Below are positions 36,358 to 45,116 of a DNA stretch of 64,000 nucleotides, piece by piece (positions within the stretch are counted from its first letter, which is position 1; the number at the start of each line of letters is the position of its first letter). The stretch is from contig NZ_SMBP01000013.1 of NCBI RefSeq assembly GCF_004341945.1, positions 1 to 64,000 on the forward strand, given 5' to 3'. The stretch comes from Longicatena caecimuris. GTDB taxonomy: Bacteria > Bacillota_I > Bacilli_A > Erysipelotrichales > Erysipelotrichaceae. Under the pieces are notes generated by a model, which saw only the letters and a program-made list of their open reading frames with translations, was not told where the DNA came from and did not search any database. The position numbers and the translations under genes are program-made.

Positions 36358-36876
36358 ATGTCAAAACTTACAAGAGAACAAAAAATAGAAATATATAAAA
36401 GAAGAAAGCAAGGAGAAAACTTAAAATCATTGTCAAAAGAATATTCTGTTCTTAAGGGTAATATATATTACATGATAAAACTAATAGATGAACATGGTGA
36501 AGATATTCTAAGGAAAGATAAGAATAGGCACTACTCTCCTTTATTAAAAGAAGAAATCATAAACAAAGTCTTACATCAACATCACACGATTATGTCCACT
36601 GCAATTGAGTATGGACTATCTTCAGATGGTATATTATTTAATTGGATTAAGTCGTATAAAGAGAATGGATATGTTATAGTAGAGAGGAAAAAAGGAAGGC
36701 CTCCAACTATGCCAAAGAAAAACATTGTAAATAAAGATTATAAAGATATGACACCAGAGGAAAAGATTAAATATCTTGAAGATAAAAATTTATATTTAGA
36801 AGCGGAGAATGAATATTTAAAAAAATTGAGAGCTGTAATTCAGGCAAGGAAGAATCAACAATCAAAGAAAAAGTAG
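36358..36876 (+). CDS. IS3-family transposase OrfA (helix-turn-helix)
   Basis: A 172 aa DNA-binding subunit. Two HTH-like segments (about 5-55, EQKIEIYKRRKQGENLKSLSKEY, and about 65-105) are followed by a basic stretch with KKGRPP and a leucine-zipper-type coiled coil at about 135-160 (EKIKYLEDKNLYLEAENEYLKKL), which mediates multimerisation. The A7 run at codons about 154-156 (36819-36825) is the expected -1 frameshift site, giving an OrfAB fusion as the active transposase. The start is ATG 36358, only 25 bp inside the left inverted repeat. Confidence 0.9.
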   Translation: MSKLTREQKIEIYKRRKQGENLKSLSKEYSVLKGNIYYMIKLIDEHGEDILRKDKNRHYSPLLKEEIINKVLHQHHTIMSTAIEYGLSSDGILFNWIKSYKENGYVIVERKKGRPPTMPKKNIVNKDYKDMTPEEKIKYLEDKNLYLEAENEYLKKLRAVIQARKNQQSKKK

Positions 36877-37769
36877 CGGTTGTTTTTGAATTACAGCGTA
36901 AATACCCAATTCGTATTCTTCTACATATTTCAAGACTGAAAAGATCTACATATTATTATACTTTATCTAAGACCAATAAGGATATGAAGAACGATAAAGT
37001 TATGAACACTATTATTGATATCTACTATACACATAAAGGTCGTTATGGATACCGCAGAATCACGCTAGAATTGATAAATAAAGGGTTTATGATGAATCAT
37101 AAGAAGGTAAAACGGTTGATGTCTGTGATGGGCTTATATGGCGTTACACCAAAAGCAAAATACAAGTCTTATAAAGGTGATATGAATGGCACTGTAAAAA
37201 ACCAACTGCTTACACAAGTTATCGATAAAGAAAATCACAAAACTTATTATGAGAGAAATTTTGAAACAACACGGTGCAATCAGAAATGGTCGACAGATGT
37301 TTCTGAATTTCATATAGGAGCAGGTAAACTGTATTTATCCCCAATCATCGATTTACATAATCGTGAAATCATATCCTACAGCATATCGAAAAGTCCTAAT
37401 TTTAAACAAACAAAGGACATGCTTGATCAAGCATTTGACAAACATCTAAACCTTAATGGATTAATCTTTCAATCTGATCAAGGATGGCAATATCAAATGG
37501 AAGTTTATCATAAAAGCCTAGAAGAGAAAGGGATTATTCAATCCATGTCACGTAAAGGAAATTGCTTAGATAACTCTCCTATGGAGAATTTCTTTGGTAA
37601 GATGAAGAATGAAATGTTTTATGGACATGAATATGAATATAAAACATTAGAAGAATTAGAACTTGCCATGGAAGAATATATTACGTATTATAATACTCAG
37701 AGAATAACAACCAAATTAAAAGGATTAACTCCTGTACAATACAGAAATCAATCCTTATTAACTACTTGA
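36828..37769 (+). CDS. IS3-family transposase OrfB (DDE integrase), made by -1 frameshift
   Basis: The catalytic domain of the IS3 transposase. An internal ATG at 36984 gives 261 aa, but the frame is open upstream, and the codons from about 36846 read the usual OrfB start (EESTIKEKVAVVFELQRKYPI), so the functional product should come from frameshifting at the A7 run in orfA. DDE residues lie in WSTDVSEF, FQSDQGWQY and PMENFFGKMKNE; the HTH_21 segment HKGRYGYRRITLEL is also present. The frame is intact to the stop at 37769. Confidence 0.9.
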   Translation, partial: ESCNSGKEESTIKEKVAVVFELQRKYPIRILLHISRLKRSTYYYTLSKTNKDMKNDKVMNTIIDIYYTHKGRYGYRRITLELINKGFMMNHKKVKRLMSVMGLYGVTPKAKYKSYKGDMNGTVKNQLLTQVIDKENHKTYYERNFETTRCNQKWSTDVSEFHIGAGKLYLSPIIDLHNREIISYSISKSPNFKQTKDMLDQAFDKHLNLNGLIFQSDQGWQYQMEVYHKSLEEKGIIQSMSRKGNCLDNSPMENFFGKMKNEMFYGHEYEYKTLEELELAMEEYITYYNTQRITTKLKGLTPVQYRNQSLLTT

Positions 37770-37786
37770 TTTAGCTTATTTACTTT

Positions 37787-37817
37787 TTGTCCAAATAATT
37801 GGGTTCACTTCATTTCA
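37787..37817 (+). repeat. right terminal inverted repeat of the IS
   Basis: 31 bp ending ...CTTCATTTCA, complementary to the left repeat at 26 of 31 positions. Confidence 0.9.
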
Positions 37818-37822
37818 CAATT

Positions 37823-37838
37823 AATGGATCCTTTTTTT
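37823..37838. terminator. right arm of the IS-split terminator
   Basis: AATGGATCCTTTTTTT pairs with the left arm at 36285-36300. The IS separates the arms by about 1.5 kb, so the hairpin should no longer form efficiently. Confidence 0.75.
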
Positions 37839-37869
37839 ACCTTCATTAAATGCTATCGTGATAACAATG

Positions 37870-38268
37870 TCATACAGTCTTTAAGAGTTCAGCCAAAGCC
37901 TCTAAATCTTGTTTTTCACTTTCATGAAATTGAATGACACAAGCATCTTCCTTTGAATAACGTGGAATTAAATGGATATGGAAATGCGGAACGCTTTGTC
38001 CAGCCACTTCATTTACATTACTAAGAATGTTCATTCCTTCTGCTTGCAATGTTTTACATATTCTATTAGCCAGCTTTTGAGCAACTTCCATCATGTGTTT
38101 CAAGGTTTTACTGTCACATTCTAAAAAGTTATCATAATGTTGCTTAGGAATTACCAGAGTATGGCCCTTGGTTACTTGTGAAATATCTAAAAAAGCCATG
38201 ACCTCATCATCTTCATAAAGGCAATAGGAGGGAATTTCCTTTGCGGCAATCTTACAAAAAATACACAT
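37870..38268 (-). CDS. HIT-family nucleotide hydrolase/transferase
   Basis: A 132 aa cytosolic protein of the histidine-triad superfamily, which hydrolyses AMP-linked or dinucleoside substrates. The triad is PHFHIHLIPR (His-x-His-x-His near residues 98-102), and the N-terminal FCKIAAKEIPSYCLYEDDEVMAFLDI is standard, including a CxxC-type pair of cysteines at the start that is common in Hit-like proteins (CIFC). AAGGATG precedes the ATG at 38268. Convergent with the gene at 35.4 kb; the IS now lies between them. Confidence 0.93.
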   Translation of the reverse strand: MCIFCKIAAKEIPSYCLYEDDEVMAFLDISQVTKGHTLVIPKQHYDNFLECDSKTLKHMMEVAQKLANRICKTLQAEGMNILSNVNEVAGQSVPHFHIHLIPRYSKEDACVIQFHESEKQDLEALAELLKTV

Positions 38269-38314
38269 CTTATGATCATCCTTTCTGTAACGTCATTATA
38301 ACAGAATTCAGATA

Positions 38315-38339
38315 AAAGAAAAAGAGCGGCAACGCTCTT
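38315..38339 (-). terminator. intrinsic terminator of the prsA-like gene pair
   Basis: AAGAGCG (38322-38328) and CGCTCTT (38333-38339) form a 7 bp stem with a 4 nt loop. On the minus strand it is followed by TTTCTTTTATC, overlapping the stop codon. Confidence 0.85.
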
Positions 38340-39222
38340 ATTTCTGGGTAATATAGCTTTCGTTTGTGCTCTTAATCTGATTTAAGATATCAATATCATA
38401 GATTGTAAAGTTATACTTCTTCAAATAATGTTCCATCATGGTGTTTGATAAATCACTAACACCAGCAACTAAAGCGTCATTTGCTTCATCAGCAAAACTA
38501 CTAGGATCAATATTTGTTAAATTGACAAGATAATAGGTTTTACCTTCTGTATCTTCAATCACTTCTTTGATAAGTCCCTTACTGGATGTTGCAGTAATTT
38601 TACTGAAAACAACATCAGGAAGTCCAGATCCGCTGAAGTAGATTTTTTCACTTCCATCATAGGTTCCTGTCTTGCCATATTTTTTAGCTACTGTTTTCGC
38701 ACTATCGCCTTTTTTTAAGGCAGCAAGTGCTTTTTCGGCATTTTCTTGCTTTTCTATCTGAATCACATTCGCTTTTACCGGATGGTATTTTTCAAATAAT
38801 GTTTTTTGATTGTCTTTTGCATATTTCTTTAATAATTCTTTGTTTAATAAAGAAGGGTAGCTCGCTTTTTCTAAATATTCTTCTTCACTGTTGAATCCAT
38901 AACTTTTAATAGCATTTAGAAAGGCTTCTTCGCCGCCAAACGTTTTTTTCGTGGATGCCAATGTCTTTTTGGCCTCTTTTTTCATATCTTCGCTAAGCTT
39001 GATACCTTCTTTTTCATATATTTTATTTTGTACTAATTCTATTGTAGCACTGCCACCATTGCTGCCTTTTAGCAGATTATACAATTTATCTTTAGTTATT
39101 GTCGTATCGCCAACGCTTACTAATTTTTCACTGCCATTCGATATATCCGCAACGGCATCCTTACATCCTGTAAGAGTTGCCAGCATGGCGAATGCACATA
39201 CGATAAGTCCTGCTTTTTTCAT
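38338..39222 (-). CDS. PrsA-like foldase lipoprotein
   Basis: A lipoprotein of about 294 aa. The signal peptide ends in the lipobox LTGC (Cys about residue 20), so it is anchored outside the membrane. The N-terminal SurA/PrsA-type helical part (about 30-130, VSVGDTTITKDKLYNLL) is followed by a parvulin-like region (about 140-235) that has lost much of the canonical HILV/GG pattern, so isomerase activity is uncertain. Two ATGs lie close together; AGGAGG is 1 nt from the first and 7 nt from the second, so I choose 39222. The companion gene upstream ends 12 bp before it. Confidence 0.82.
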   Translation of the reverse strand: MKKAGLIVCAFAMLATLTGCKDAVADISNGSEKLVSVGDTTITKDKLYNLLKGSNGGSATIELVQNKIYEKEGIKLSEDMKKEAKKTLASTKKTFGGEEAFLNAIKSYGFNSEEEYLEKASYPSLLNKELLKKYAKDNQKTLFEKYHPVKANVIQIEKQENAEKALAALKKGDSAKTVAKKYGKTGTYDGSEKIYFSGSGLPDVVFSKITATSSKGLIKEVIEDTEGKTYYLVNLTNIDPSSFADEANDALVAGVSDLSNTMMEHYLKKYNFTIYDIDILNQIKSTNESYITQK

Positions 39223-39234
39223 TTCCATGCCTCC

Positions 39235-40236
39235 TTATTTGCTTTCCAGGGATGCCTGGATGTCTTTTTTGATATCATCATTACCATATGTTACATCTAA
39301 TTTCTTCATGGCTTCACTGATGTATTTGCTTGCTAAATCACTATTTGCGTTTTCAATAGCGCTATAGATGGAGTCTTTTGCTTTTTTATCCTTTAGGATA
39401 GCATCTTTATCGGTTTCTTCTACCTTGATCATATGCCAGCCATTGTAATTGTCATTACTTTCTTTGACCCAATTGCTAACTTCACCTTTTTTCATCTTCA
39501 ACGCCTGTTTCTTAAAGCTGTCTACAAAGCCTGTTGTAGAATCCATGTATCCAAGATAGCCGCCTTTTTCAGCACTTGATGTGTCGCCTTTATCCTTGTA
39601 TTTCTTAGCGACTTCGGCAAAACTCATGGTCTTTAAATCTTTTTCAATTGCTTTGACGGTTTTCATCTCTTCCTCAGTAGGATTGTTAGCATCTTTCATT
39701 TTCACTAAGATATGAGAAACCGTACGTCCCTTGTTTTTCTCATAGAGCGGTGTAAATAATTCCTCCATATGTTTGTCGATGTAGTCTTTCTGCATTTTTG
39801 ACATTTTTGCTTGTACGTTACAGAAATAATCTAATTCATCTTCTTGGAATCCATATTTTGCTAATTCTGTTTTCAAATACTCTTCAGCGCTCTGACCAGA
39901 ACTGCTCGCCTGATTTTGCGCATTGCTGTTCAAATACTCTTTTAATTGATCTGCAGTTTTTTCAATTTCATCTGTAGATTTGACGCTTTCATCAATAACA
40001 GCTGCTTGGAAACGCAGATATAAAAGGGTATTACCACCGTTTGATTTGTACATGGAATCATACAGATCATCAGCTGAAATACTTTTTCCATTGATCGTTG
40101 CAATGACATCTTTACCATTTTCGCTTTTACCAGGGAGCTTGCCCTTATTTGTATCATAGATGATAAATACGGTAAATCCGATGAAAATAAGTGCAATCAA
40201 TACAACGAACCATTGCTTCTTTAATGTGTCTATCAT
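39235..40236 (-). CDS. membrane-anchored PpiC/PrsA-type peptidyl-prolyl isomerase
   Basis: A 333 aa foldase. An N-terminal TM anchor (about 8-27) replaces the lipobox. A SurA-N-like helical region (ATINGKSISADDLYDSMYKSNGGNTLLYLRF) is followed by a well-kept parvulin domain: VSHILVKMKDA, FAEVAKKYKDKGDTSSAEKGGYLGYMD, FKKQALKMKKGEVSNWV and GWHMIKVEE. It should help fold exported proteins. The frame extends to 40302, but AGGAGG precedes ATG 40236. Tandem with the more divergent lipoprotein homologue, suggesting an old duplication. Confidence 0.88.
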   Translation of the reverse strand: MIDTLKKQWFVVLIALIFIGFTVFIIYDTNKGKLPGKSENGKDVIATINGKSISADDLYDSMYKSNGGNTLLYLRFQAAVIDESVKSTDEIEKTADQLKEYLNSNAQNQASSSGQSAEEYLKTELAKYGFQEDELDYFCNVQAKMSKMQKDYIDKHMEELFTPLYEKNKGRTVSHILVKMKDANNPTEEEMKTVKAIEKDLKTMSFAEVAKKYKDKGDTSSAEKGGYLGYMDSTTGFVDSFKKQALKMKKGEVSNWVKESNDNYNGWHMIKVEETDKDAILKDKKAKDSIYSAIENANSDLASKYISEAMKKLDVTYGNDDIKKDIQASLESK

Positions 40237-40340
40237 ATAGGTCCTCCTAAACTCATACTGTTTTATTATAATAAATATGGAGATAAATTGCAATTTTTTC
40301 AAAAGGATTACGACAATTTCCCATAAACCTTCACTTATCG

Positions 40341-40380
40341 TTCACATTGCATAAGACTTTATAATCGTTACAATTGTGAA
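40341..40380 (+). promoter_or_regulatory. suf promoter region with an inverted repeat around the -10
   Basis: TATAAT at 40360-40365 is a good -10. It is flanked by TTCACATTG (40341-40349) and CAATTGTGAA (40371-40380), an inverted repeat with one bulged base. This could be an operator for a cluster- or redox-sensing repressor; no regulator is encoded beside it. Confidence 0.5.
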
Positions 40381-40427
40381 TCAAAAGAAAATTTGGTATG
40401 ATAATACTGTTTGAAAGGATGATATAC

Positions 40428-41246
40428 ATGAGTTGTTTAAAAATAGATGATCTGCATGTAGATGTGGATGGGAAACAGATATTAAAAGGTGTAAATTTGG
40501 AAATACATGAGCATGAAACACATGCGTTGATGGGTCCAAATGGGAATGGAAAAAGTACATTGTTAGCTGCCATTATGGGAAATCCCAAATACCATGTAAC
40601 ACGTGGTAGTATTACGTTAGATGGTCAGGATGTCTTAGCCATGGAAGTAGATGAACGTAGTAAAGCTGGACTTTTTTTAGGTATGCAATATCCAAGTGAG
40701 GTTAGCGGTGTTACGAATTCTGATTTTTTAAGAGCGGCAATGAATGCAAGAAGAGAACGTCCGATTCCTTTATTCACGTTTATCCGTGAAATGGAAAAAA
40801 CAGTAAAAGAAATGGAAATGAAACCGGATTTGGCACATCGTTTCTTAAATGAAGGGTTTTCTGGTGGTGAAAAGAAACGTAATGAGATTGTTCAGATGAA
40901 GATGTTGAAACCATCAATTGCAATGCTTGATGAAATAGATTCAGGCTTAGATGTCGATGCATTGAAATTGGTAGCTAAAATGATCCATGAAATGCAAATC
41001 GAACAAGGCATGGGATTGGTCGTAGTAAGTCATTATGCACGCTTTTTGGATTTATTAAAGCCAACACACGCCCATGTTTTAGTGGATGGTGCTATTGTGG
41101 TCAGCGGTGGCAGTGAGTTAATAGAAAAAATCGATCAAGAAGGTTATGACTGGATTGAAAAGGAATATCATGTGCAGGTCGTAAAGGAAGAAAAGAAAAA
41201 AGTTGCGTTGTTGCAGCAATGTGCTGCAGGAACCAAAGGTGTTTAA
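40428..41246 (+). CDS. sufC: SufC, Fe-S cluster assembly ATPase
   Basis: The ABC-type ATPase of the SUF scaffold, which with SufB and SufD assembles and transfers Fe-S clusters. Walker A GPNGNGKST, the signature GFSGGEKKRNEI and Walker B AMLDEIDSGLDVD are all present, with the H-loop in VVSHYAR. 272 aa; the C-terminal tail is about 20 residues longer and Lys-rich. The frame begins at 40398, but AAGGATG precedes ATG 40428. First gene of sufCDSUB. Confidence 0.97.
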   Translation: MSCLKIDDLHVDVDGKQILKGVNLEIHEHETHALMGPNGNGKSTLLAAIMGNPKYHVTRGSITLDGQDVLAMEVDERSKAGLFLGMQYPSEVSGVTNSDFLRAAMNARRERPIPLFTFIREMEKTVKEMEMKPDLAHRFLNEGFSGGEKKRNEIVQMKMLKPSIAMLDEIDSGLDVDALKLVAKMIHEMQIEQGMGLVVVSHYARFLDLLKPTHAHVLVDGAIVVSGGSELIEKIDQEGYDWIEKEYHVQVVKEEKKKVALLQQCAAGTKGV

Positions 41247-41247
41247 T

Positions 41248-42036
41248 ATGGAACTGCATGTATCAACATCTGGCTTTCAGGTGATAACGCTTGATGATAA
41301 CGAAACACAATTTAATCTTCATGTAGACAAACACCTGAACGTAAAACTGGCAATTCCATATGGTGGTATAGAGGCATTAAGAACCTCTTGTATTGAATTA
41401 GAAGAAGGAGCTTCCCTTACAATCTTGATGAAGAATGTAAAACAGCAAAAGAATATGTTGAATCAGCAGGCTGTTTTACATAAAGATGCAATATTAACAA
41501 TCGCCTATTGGGAAATTGAGGATGGGGCATCACAGATTAGACTGGATGTACAATTGATGGAAAGTGGTGCGCAGGTAATGGTGCGCAGCGCTTGTATTGC
41601 CAAAGAACAAAAAGACTTTTATGTGAAATGTCATCATGAGGTAGCACATACGAAAAGTCAAATGGAGCATTATGCGATCGTCGAAGATGAAGGTAATTAT
41701 CGCATGGAAGCTATTGGTAAGATCGTTAAGGGTGCACATGCCAGCGAATCGCATCAGACAACACGCGTTTTGACTTTGAGTGATCATCACAACAGTGAAG
41801 TTGTGCCTGTGCTTTACATTGATGAAAATGATGTAAAGGCAAGTCATGCGACGACGCTTGGGCAACCGGATGAAAATCAATTATATTATTTACAATCACG
41901 CGGATTAAGCCGTTCACAAGCATTAGGTCTTTTGACAGTCGGCTATTTAATGCCTATCAGTGATTTGTTTGATGATGCGACATATCATGATGAAATGAAA
42001 AATGAAATCGAAAAGAGGGTGGGATTGCATGCTTAA
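41248..42036 (+). CDS. sufD: SufD, Fe-S cluster scaffold subunit
   Basis: A 262 aa SufB paralogue that pairs with SufB over SufC2. It is shorter than typical SufD (about 400 aa) and lacks much of the N-terminal region. The beta-helix core and the C-terminal helical block are present: IDENDVKASHATTLGQPDENQLYYLQSRGLSRSQALGLLTVGYL. The start is ATG 41248, one base after the sufC stop; frames opening further upstream overlap sufC. The 8 bp overlap with sufS shows coupling. Confidence 0.9.
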   Translation: MELHVSTSGFQVITLDDNETQFNLHVDKHLNVKLAIPYGGIEALRTSCIELEEGASLTILMKNVKQQKNMLNQQAVLHKDAILTIAYWEIEDGASQIRLDVQLMESGAQVMVRSACIAKEQKDFYVKCHHEVAHTKSQMEHYAIVEDEGNYRMEAIGKIVKGAHASESHQTTRVLTLSDHHNSEVVPVLYIDENDVKASHATTLGQPDENQLYYLQSRGLSRSQALGLLTVGYLMPISDLFDDATYHDEMKNEIEKRVGLHA

Positions 42037-43261
42037 TGTAGAAAACATCCGTCAGGATTTTCCAATGTTGCAAGGAAAAATGATGCAACAACATCCATTA
42101 ATTTATTTAGATAATGGAGCAACGACGTTAAAACCACGTGCTGTGATTGATGCTGTTGTTAAATATTATGAAGAGTATGGTGCCAATGCACACCGTGGAG
42201 ATTATGATCTCAGTTATTTTGTAGATCAGGAATATCAGCAGACAAGAGAAGATGTGGCAGCTTTCTTACATGCGGAAAGTGAAGAAATTGTCTACACATC
42301 AGGTGCTACAGCTGGCTTAAACATGGTGGCTTACGGTATTGGAGAACGTTTGCTGCAAGAAGGCGACATCGTTTTAAGCAGTGAGGCAGAGCATGCCTCT
42401 TGTGTATTGCCGTGGATGCGTGTGGCTACCAAATGTCATGCTAGCTTAGCCTACATCCCTTTACAAGAAGATGGACGCATCGATATGGACATGCTGGAAC
42501 AAATGATGAATGAGCGTGTCAAGGTTATTGCATTAGCACATATTGGCAATGTACTTGGCTATATCGCACCAATGAAGGAAATTTGCGCCCTGGCCCATCG
42601 TTATGGAGCTATCGTTGTTGTTGATGCTGCACAAAGTGCGCCTCATATGCCAATCGATGTTAAAGATATGGATTGTGATTTTCTGGCGTTTTCTGCGCAT
42701 AAGATGTGTGGACCTACTGGTGTTGGTATCCTATATGGCAAGAAAGCATTACTTGCGCAAATGGAACCAATGCTGTTGGGCGGTGACAGTAATGCACGTT
42801 TTGATGTTTGTGGAAATATCCAGTTAAAGGATGCCCCCTATAAATTTGAAAGTGGTACACAACCAATCGAAGGTATTTTTGGATTGCATGCAGCCATACG
42901 TTATTTGCAGGCAATTGGGATGAAAGAAATCCATCGTTATGAACAACAATTGCATGCGTATGCTGTAGCCAGATTGAAACAGATGGATAATATTATCCTT
43001 TACAATGAAAACAATGATACCGGCATCATCACCTTTAATGTGAAAGGGGTGTTTGCACAAGATGCGGCTACCTTCTTTAATGCAAATGGTATTGCCGTAA
43101 GAAGCGGACAACATTGTGCTAAATTATTAAATGAAGTATTACAGACAAGTGCGACGATTCGTGCCAGTTTGTATTTCTATAATACCAAAGAAGAGATTGA
43201 TCGTTTCTTAGCTGTATGCGCAAATGCAACTATGGAAACATGTTTAGATGTATTTTTCTAG
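42029..43261 (+). CDS. sufS: SufS cysteine desulfurase (PLP-dependent)
   Basis: Mobilises sulfur from cysteine as a persulfide for SUF. The 410 aa class V aminotransferase fold contains YLDNGATTLKP, the PLP Lys in FSAHKMCGPTG, and the active-site Cys in RSGQHCAKLL. The loop is the short SufS-type form that needs SufU. The start is ATG 42029, overlapping the sufD end by 8 bp. It is followed by sufU after 14 bp. Confidence 0.97.
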   Translation: MLNVENIRQDFPMLQGKMMQQHPLIYLDNGATTLKPRAVIDAVVKYYEEYGANAHRGDYDLSYFVDQEYQQTREDVAAFLHAESEEIVYTSGATAGLNMVAYGIGERLLQEGDIVLSSEAEHASCVLPWMRVATKCHASLAYIPLQEDGRIDMDMLEQMMNERVKVIALAHIGNVLGYIAPMKEICALAHRYGAIVVVDAAQSAPHMPIDVKDMDCDFLAFSAHKMCGPTGVGILYGKKALLAQMEPMLLGGDSNARFDVCGNIQLKDAPYKFESGTQPIEGIFGLHAAIRYLQAIGMKEIHRYEQQLHAYAVARLKQMDNIILYNENNDTGIITFNVKGVFAQDAATFFNANGIAVRSGQHCAKLLNEVLQTSATIRASLYFYNTKEEIDRFLAVCANATMETCLDVFF

Positions 43262-43275
43262 CAGGAGGAAGTAAG

Positions 43276-43722
43276 ATGAATAATTTCATGAACGATCCCA
43301 TGATGCTACGTTCGATCATCATGGATCATTACGAATATCCCAGAAATCATGAATTGAAGAAAGAGGATGGCTATCTACAGAAACATATGGCCAGTGAATC
43401 TTGTATCGATGATATTTATGTGCAAAGCAAGATAACAGATGGAATCATTGAGGATATACGTTTTGATGGTGTGGCATGCACCATTTCAACTTCCTCAACT
43501 TCCATCATGAGTGAGCTTTTACAAGGGAAAACCATCGATGAGGCAAAAAAAATAATTGCTAATTATTATCAGATGATTGATGGCAAAGATTTTGATGAAA
43601 ATGTTTTACAGGAGGCGATTGCCTTTCATAACGTAGGAAAGCAAGCAAATCGCATCAAATGCGCTACGATCGGCTGGAAAGCAATGGAAGAGCTGATTGA
43701 GGAAAGCGAGGCTAAAAAATGA
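43276..43722 (+). CDS. sufU: SufU, zinc-dependent sulfur-transfer protein
   Basis: Accepts persulfide sulfur from SufS. The 148 aa IscU-like fold has Cys43 and Asp45 (SCIDD), Cys68 (GVACTIS) and the Cys in [10 protein letters not shown] as zinc ligands. Family proteins have C-G-D at the first site, so C-I-D keeps the ligands. The insertion between Cys68 and the last Cys that marks SufU is present. AGGAGG precedes ATG 43276; its stop shares ATGA with sufB. Confidence 0.94.
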   Translation: MNNFMNDPMMLRSIIMDHYEYPRNHELKKEDGYLQKHMASESCIDDIYVQSKITDGIIEDIRFDGVACTISTSSTSIMSELLQGKTIDEAKKIIANYYQMIDGKDFDENVLQEAIAFHNVGKQANRIKCATIGWKAMEELIEESEAKK

Positions 43723-45116
43723 GTGATATGCAGATACCTAGTGAAGATTATAAATATGGTTTTCATGATGAAGATATAAGCCTTTATAAAACGAAACAAG
43801 GATTAACAGAGGAAACAATACGGGAAATATCTCGTATTAAACAAGAACCAGAATGGATGCTGAATTATCGTTTACAAGCATTCGCTAAATTTATGGAAAT
43901 GCCAATCCAGGATTGGGGACCAGAACTTTCGCGACTGAATTTTGATGAATATACATATTATATCAAGCCTAGTGATAAAACAGAGCAACGTTGGGAAGAT
44001 GTACCAGAAACGATTAAGGAAACGTTTGACAAGCTGGGAATACCAGAAGCAGAAAAGGAATTCTTAGCCGGAGTGACAACACAATATGATTCCGAAGCTG
44101 TATATCATAACATGTTAGAGGAAGTAGAGAGAAAAGGGGTGATCTTTCTTGATACGGATACAGCTTTAAAAAAACACCCTGATCTTTTTAAAAAGTATTT
44201 CGGTAAGCTCGTACCGTATACCGATAATAAATTTGCAGCTTTGAATAGTTGCGTTTGGAGCGGAGGAAGTTTTATTTATGTGCCTAAGGGCGTTCATTTA
44301 GAAAAGCCGCTACAGTCTTACTTCCGTATCAATACCGAACGTATGGGGCAATTTGAACGTACGCTGATCATTGTAGATGAAGGTGCAGATGTACACTATG
44401 TAGAAGGCTGTACAGCACCGATTTATTCAAAAGATTCATTGCATGCGGCGGTTGTTGAAATTTTCGTTCATAAAAATGCCAGATGTCGCTATTCCACTGT
44501 TCAAAATTGGAGTGATAATATTATCAATCTAGTTACAAAACGTGCAAAAGTTTTTGCGAATGGCAGTATGGAATGGATCGATGGCAATATCGGATCAGGT
44601 GTCAATATGAAATATCCTGCTTGTATATTAGCGGAACCATATGCAAAGGGAATTTGTGTTTCTATTGCTGTAGCTGGGAAAAAGCAAATCCAGGATGCTG
44701 GTGCGAAAATGATACATCTGGCAGAAGATACGTATAGCAACATTATTTCAAAATCCGTATCGCGAAATGGCGGTGAAGTAAATTATCGCGGGTTGGTATT
44801 CCATGGTCCAAAGGCACAACGGGCGAAAAGCAAAGTGGAATGTGATACCTTAATTCTTGATAAACAATCTCGCAGTGATACGATTCCAACGAATGTTTCA
44901 AAGAATAAGACAAGTCAGATTGAACATGAGGCAACGGTTTCTAATATCAGTGAGGAACAGCTGTTTTACCTCATGAGCCGCGGTTTATCACGAGGACAGG
45001 CAACTGAGATGATTGTAATGGGCTTTTTAGAACCATTTACCAGAGAATTACCAATGGAATATGCAGTTGAATTAAACCAGCTGTTAAAACTGGATATGAG
45101 TGATTCTATCGGATGA
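43719..45116 (+). CDS. sufB: SufB, Fe-S cluster scaffold subunit
   Basis: The 465 aa main scaffold of SufBC2D. The N-terminal [24 protein letters not shown] block, [15 protein letters not shown] and [10 protein letters not shown] in the beta-helix, [15 protein letters not shown] and the C-terminal [39 protein letters not shown] are all standard. Translation is coupled to sufU by an ATGA overlap and to the next gene likewise. Confidence 0.97.
   Translation: MSDMQIPSEDYKYGFHDEDISLYKTKQGLTEETIREISRIKQEPEWMLNYRLQAFAKFMEMPIQDWGPELSRLNFDEYTYYIKPSDKTEQRWEDVPETIKETFDKLGIPEAEKEFLAGVTTQYDSEAVYHNMLEEVERKGVIFLDTDTALKKHPDLFKKYFGKLVPYTDNKFAALNSCVWSGGSFIYVPKGVHLEKPLQSYFRINTERMGQFERTLIIVDEGADVHYVEGCTAPIYSKDSLHAAVVEIFVHKNARCRYSTVQNWSDNIINLVTKRAKVFANGSMEWIDGNIGSGVNMKYPACILAEPYAKGICVSIAVAGKKQIQDAGAKMIHLAEDTYSNIISKSVSRNGGEVNYRGLVFHGPKAQRAKSKVECDTLILDKQSRSDTIPTNVSKNKTSQIEHEATVSNISEEQLFYLMSRGLSRGQATEMIVMGFLEPFTRELPMEYAVELNQLLKLDMSDSIG

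Larger units (their letters stand above)
36302..37817 (+). mobile_element. IS3-family (IS150-like) insertion sequence
   Basis: A complete element of about 1.5 kb. The 31 bp terminal inverted repeats are at 36302-36332 (TGAAATGAAATGAACCCC...TTTGGACAA) and 37787-37817, identical at 26 of 31 positions, with TG...CA ends. Inside are orfA (HTH) and orfB (DDE integrase) in a -1 relation with an A7 slip site at 36819-36825. No stop or frameshift damages either gene, so it may be active. I find no clear 3-4 bp target duplication. It has inserted in the loop of a terminator. Confidence 0.93.

Noticed and set aside
36295-37825. target-site duplication of the IS
   Set aside because: Bases next to the two ends (TTT and CAA) differ; nearby ATT occurrences do not sit at the element ends, so no duplication is claimed.
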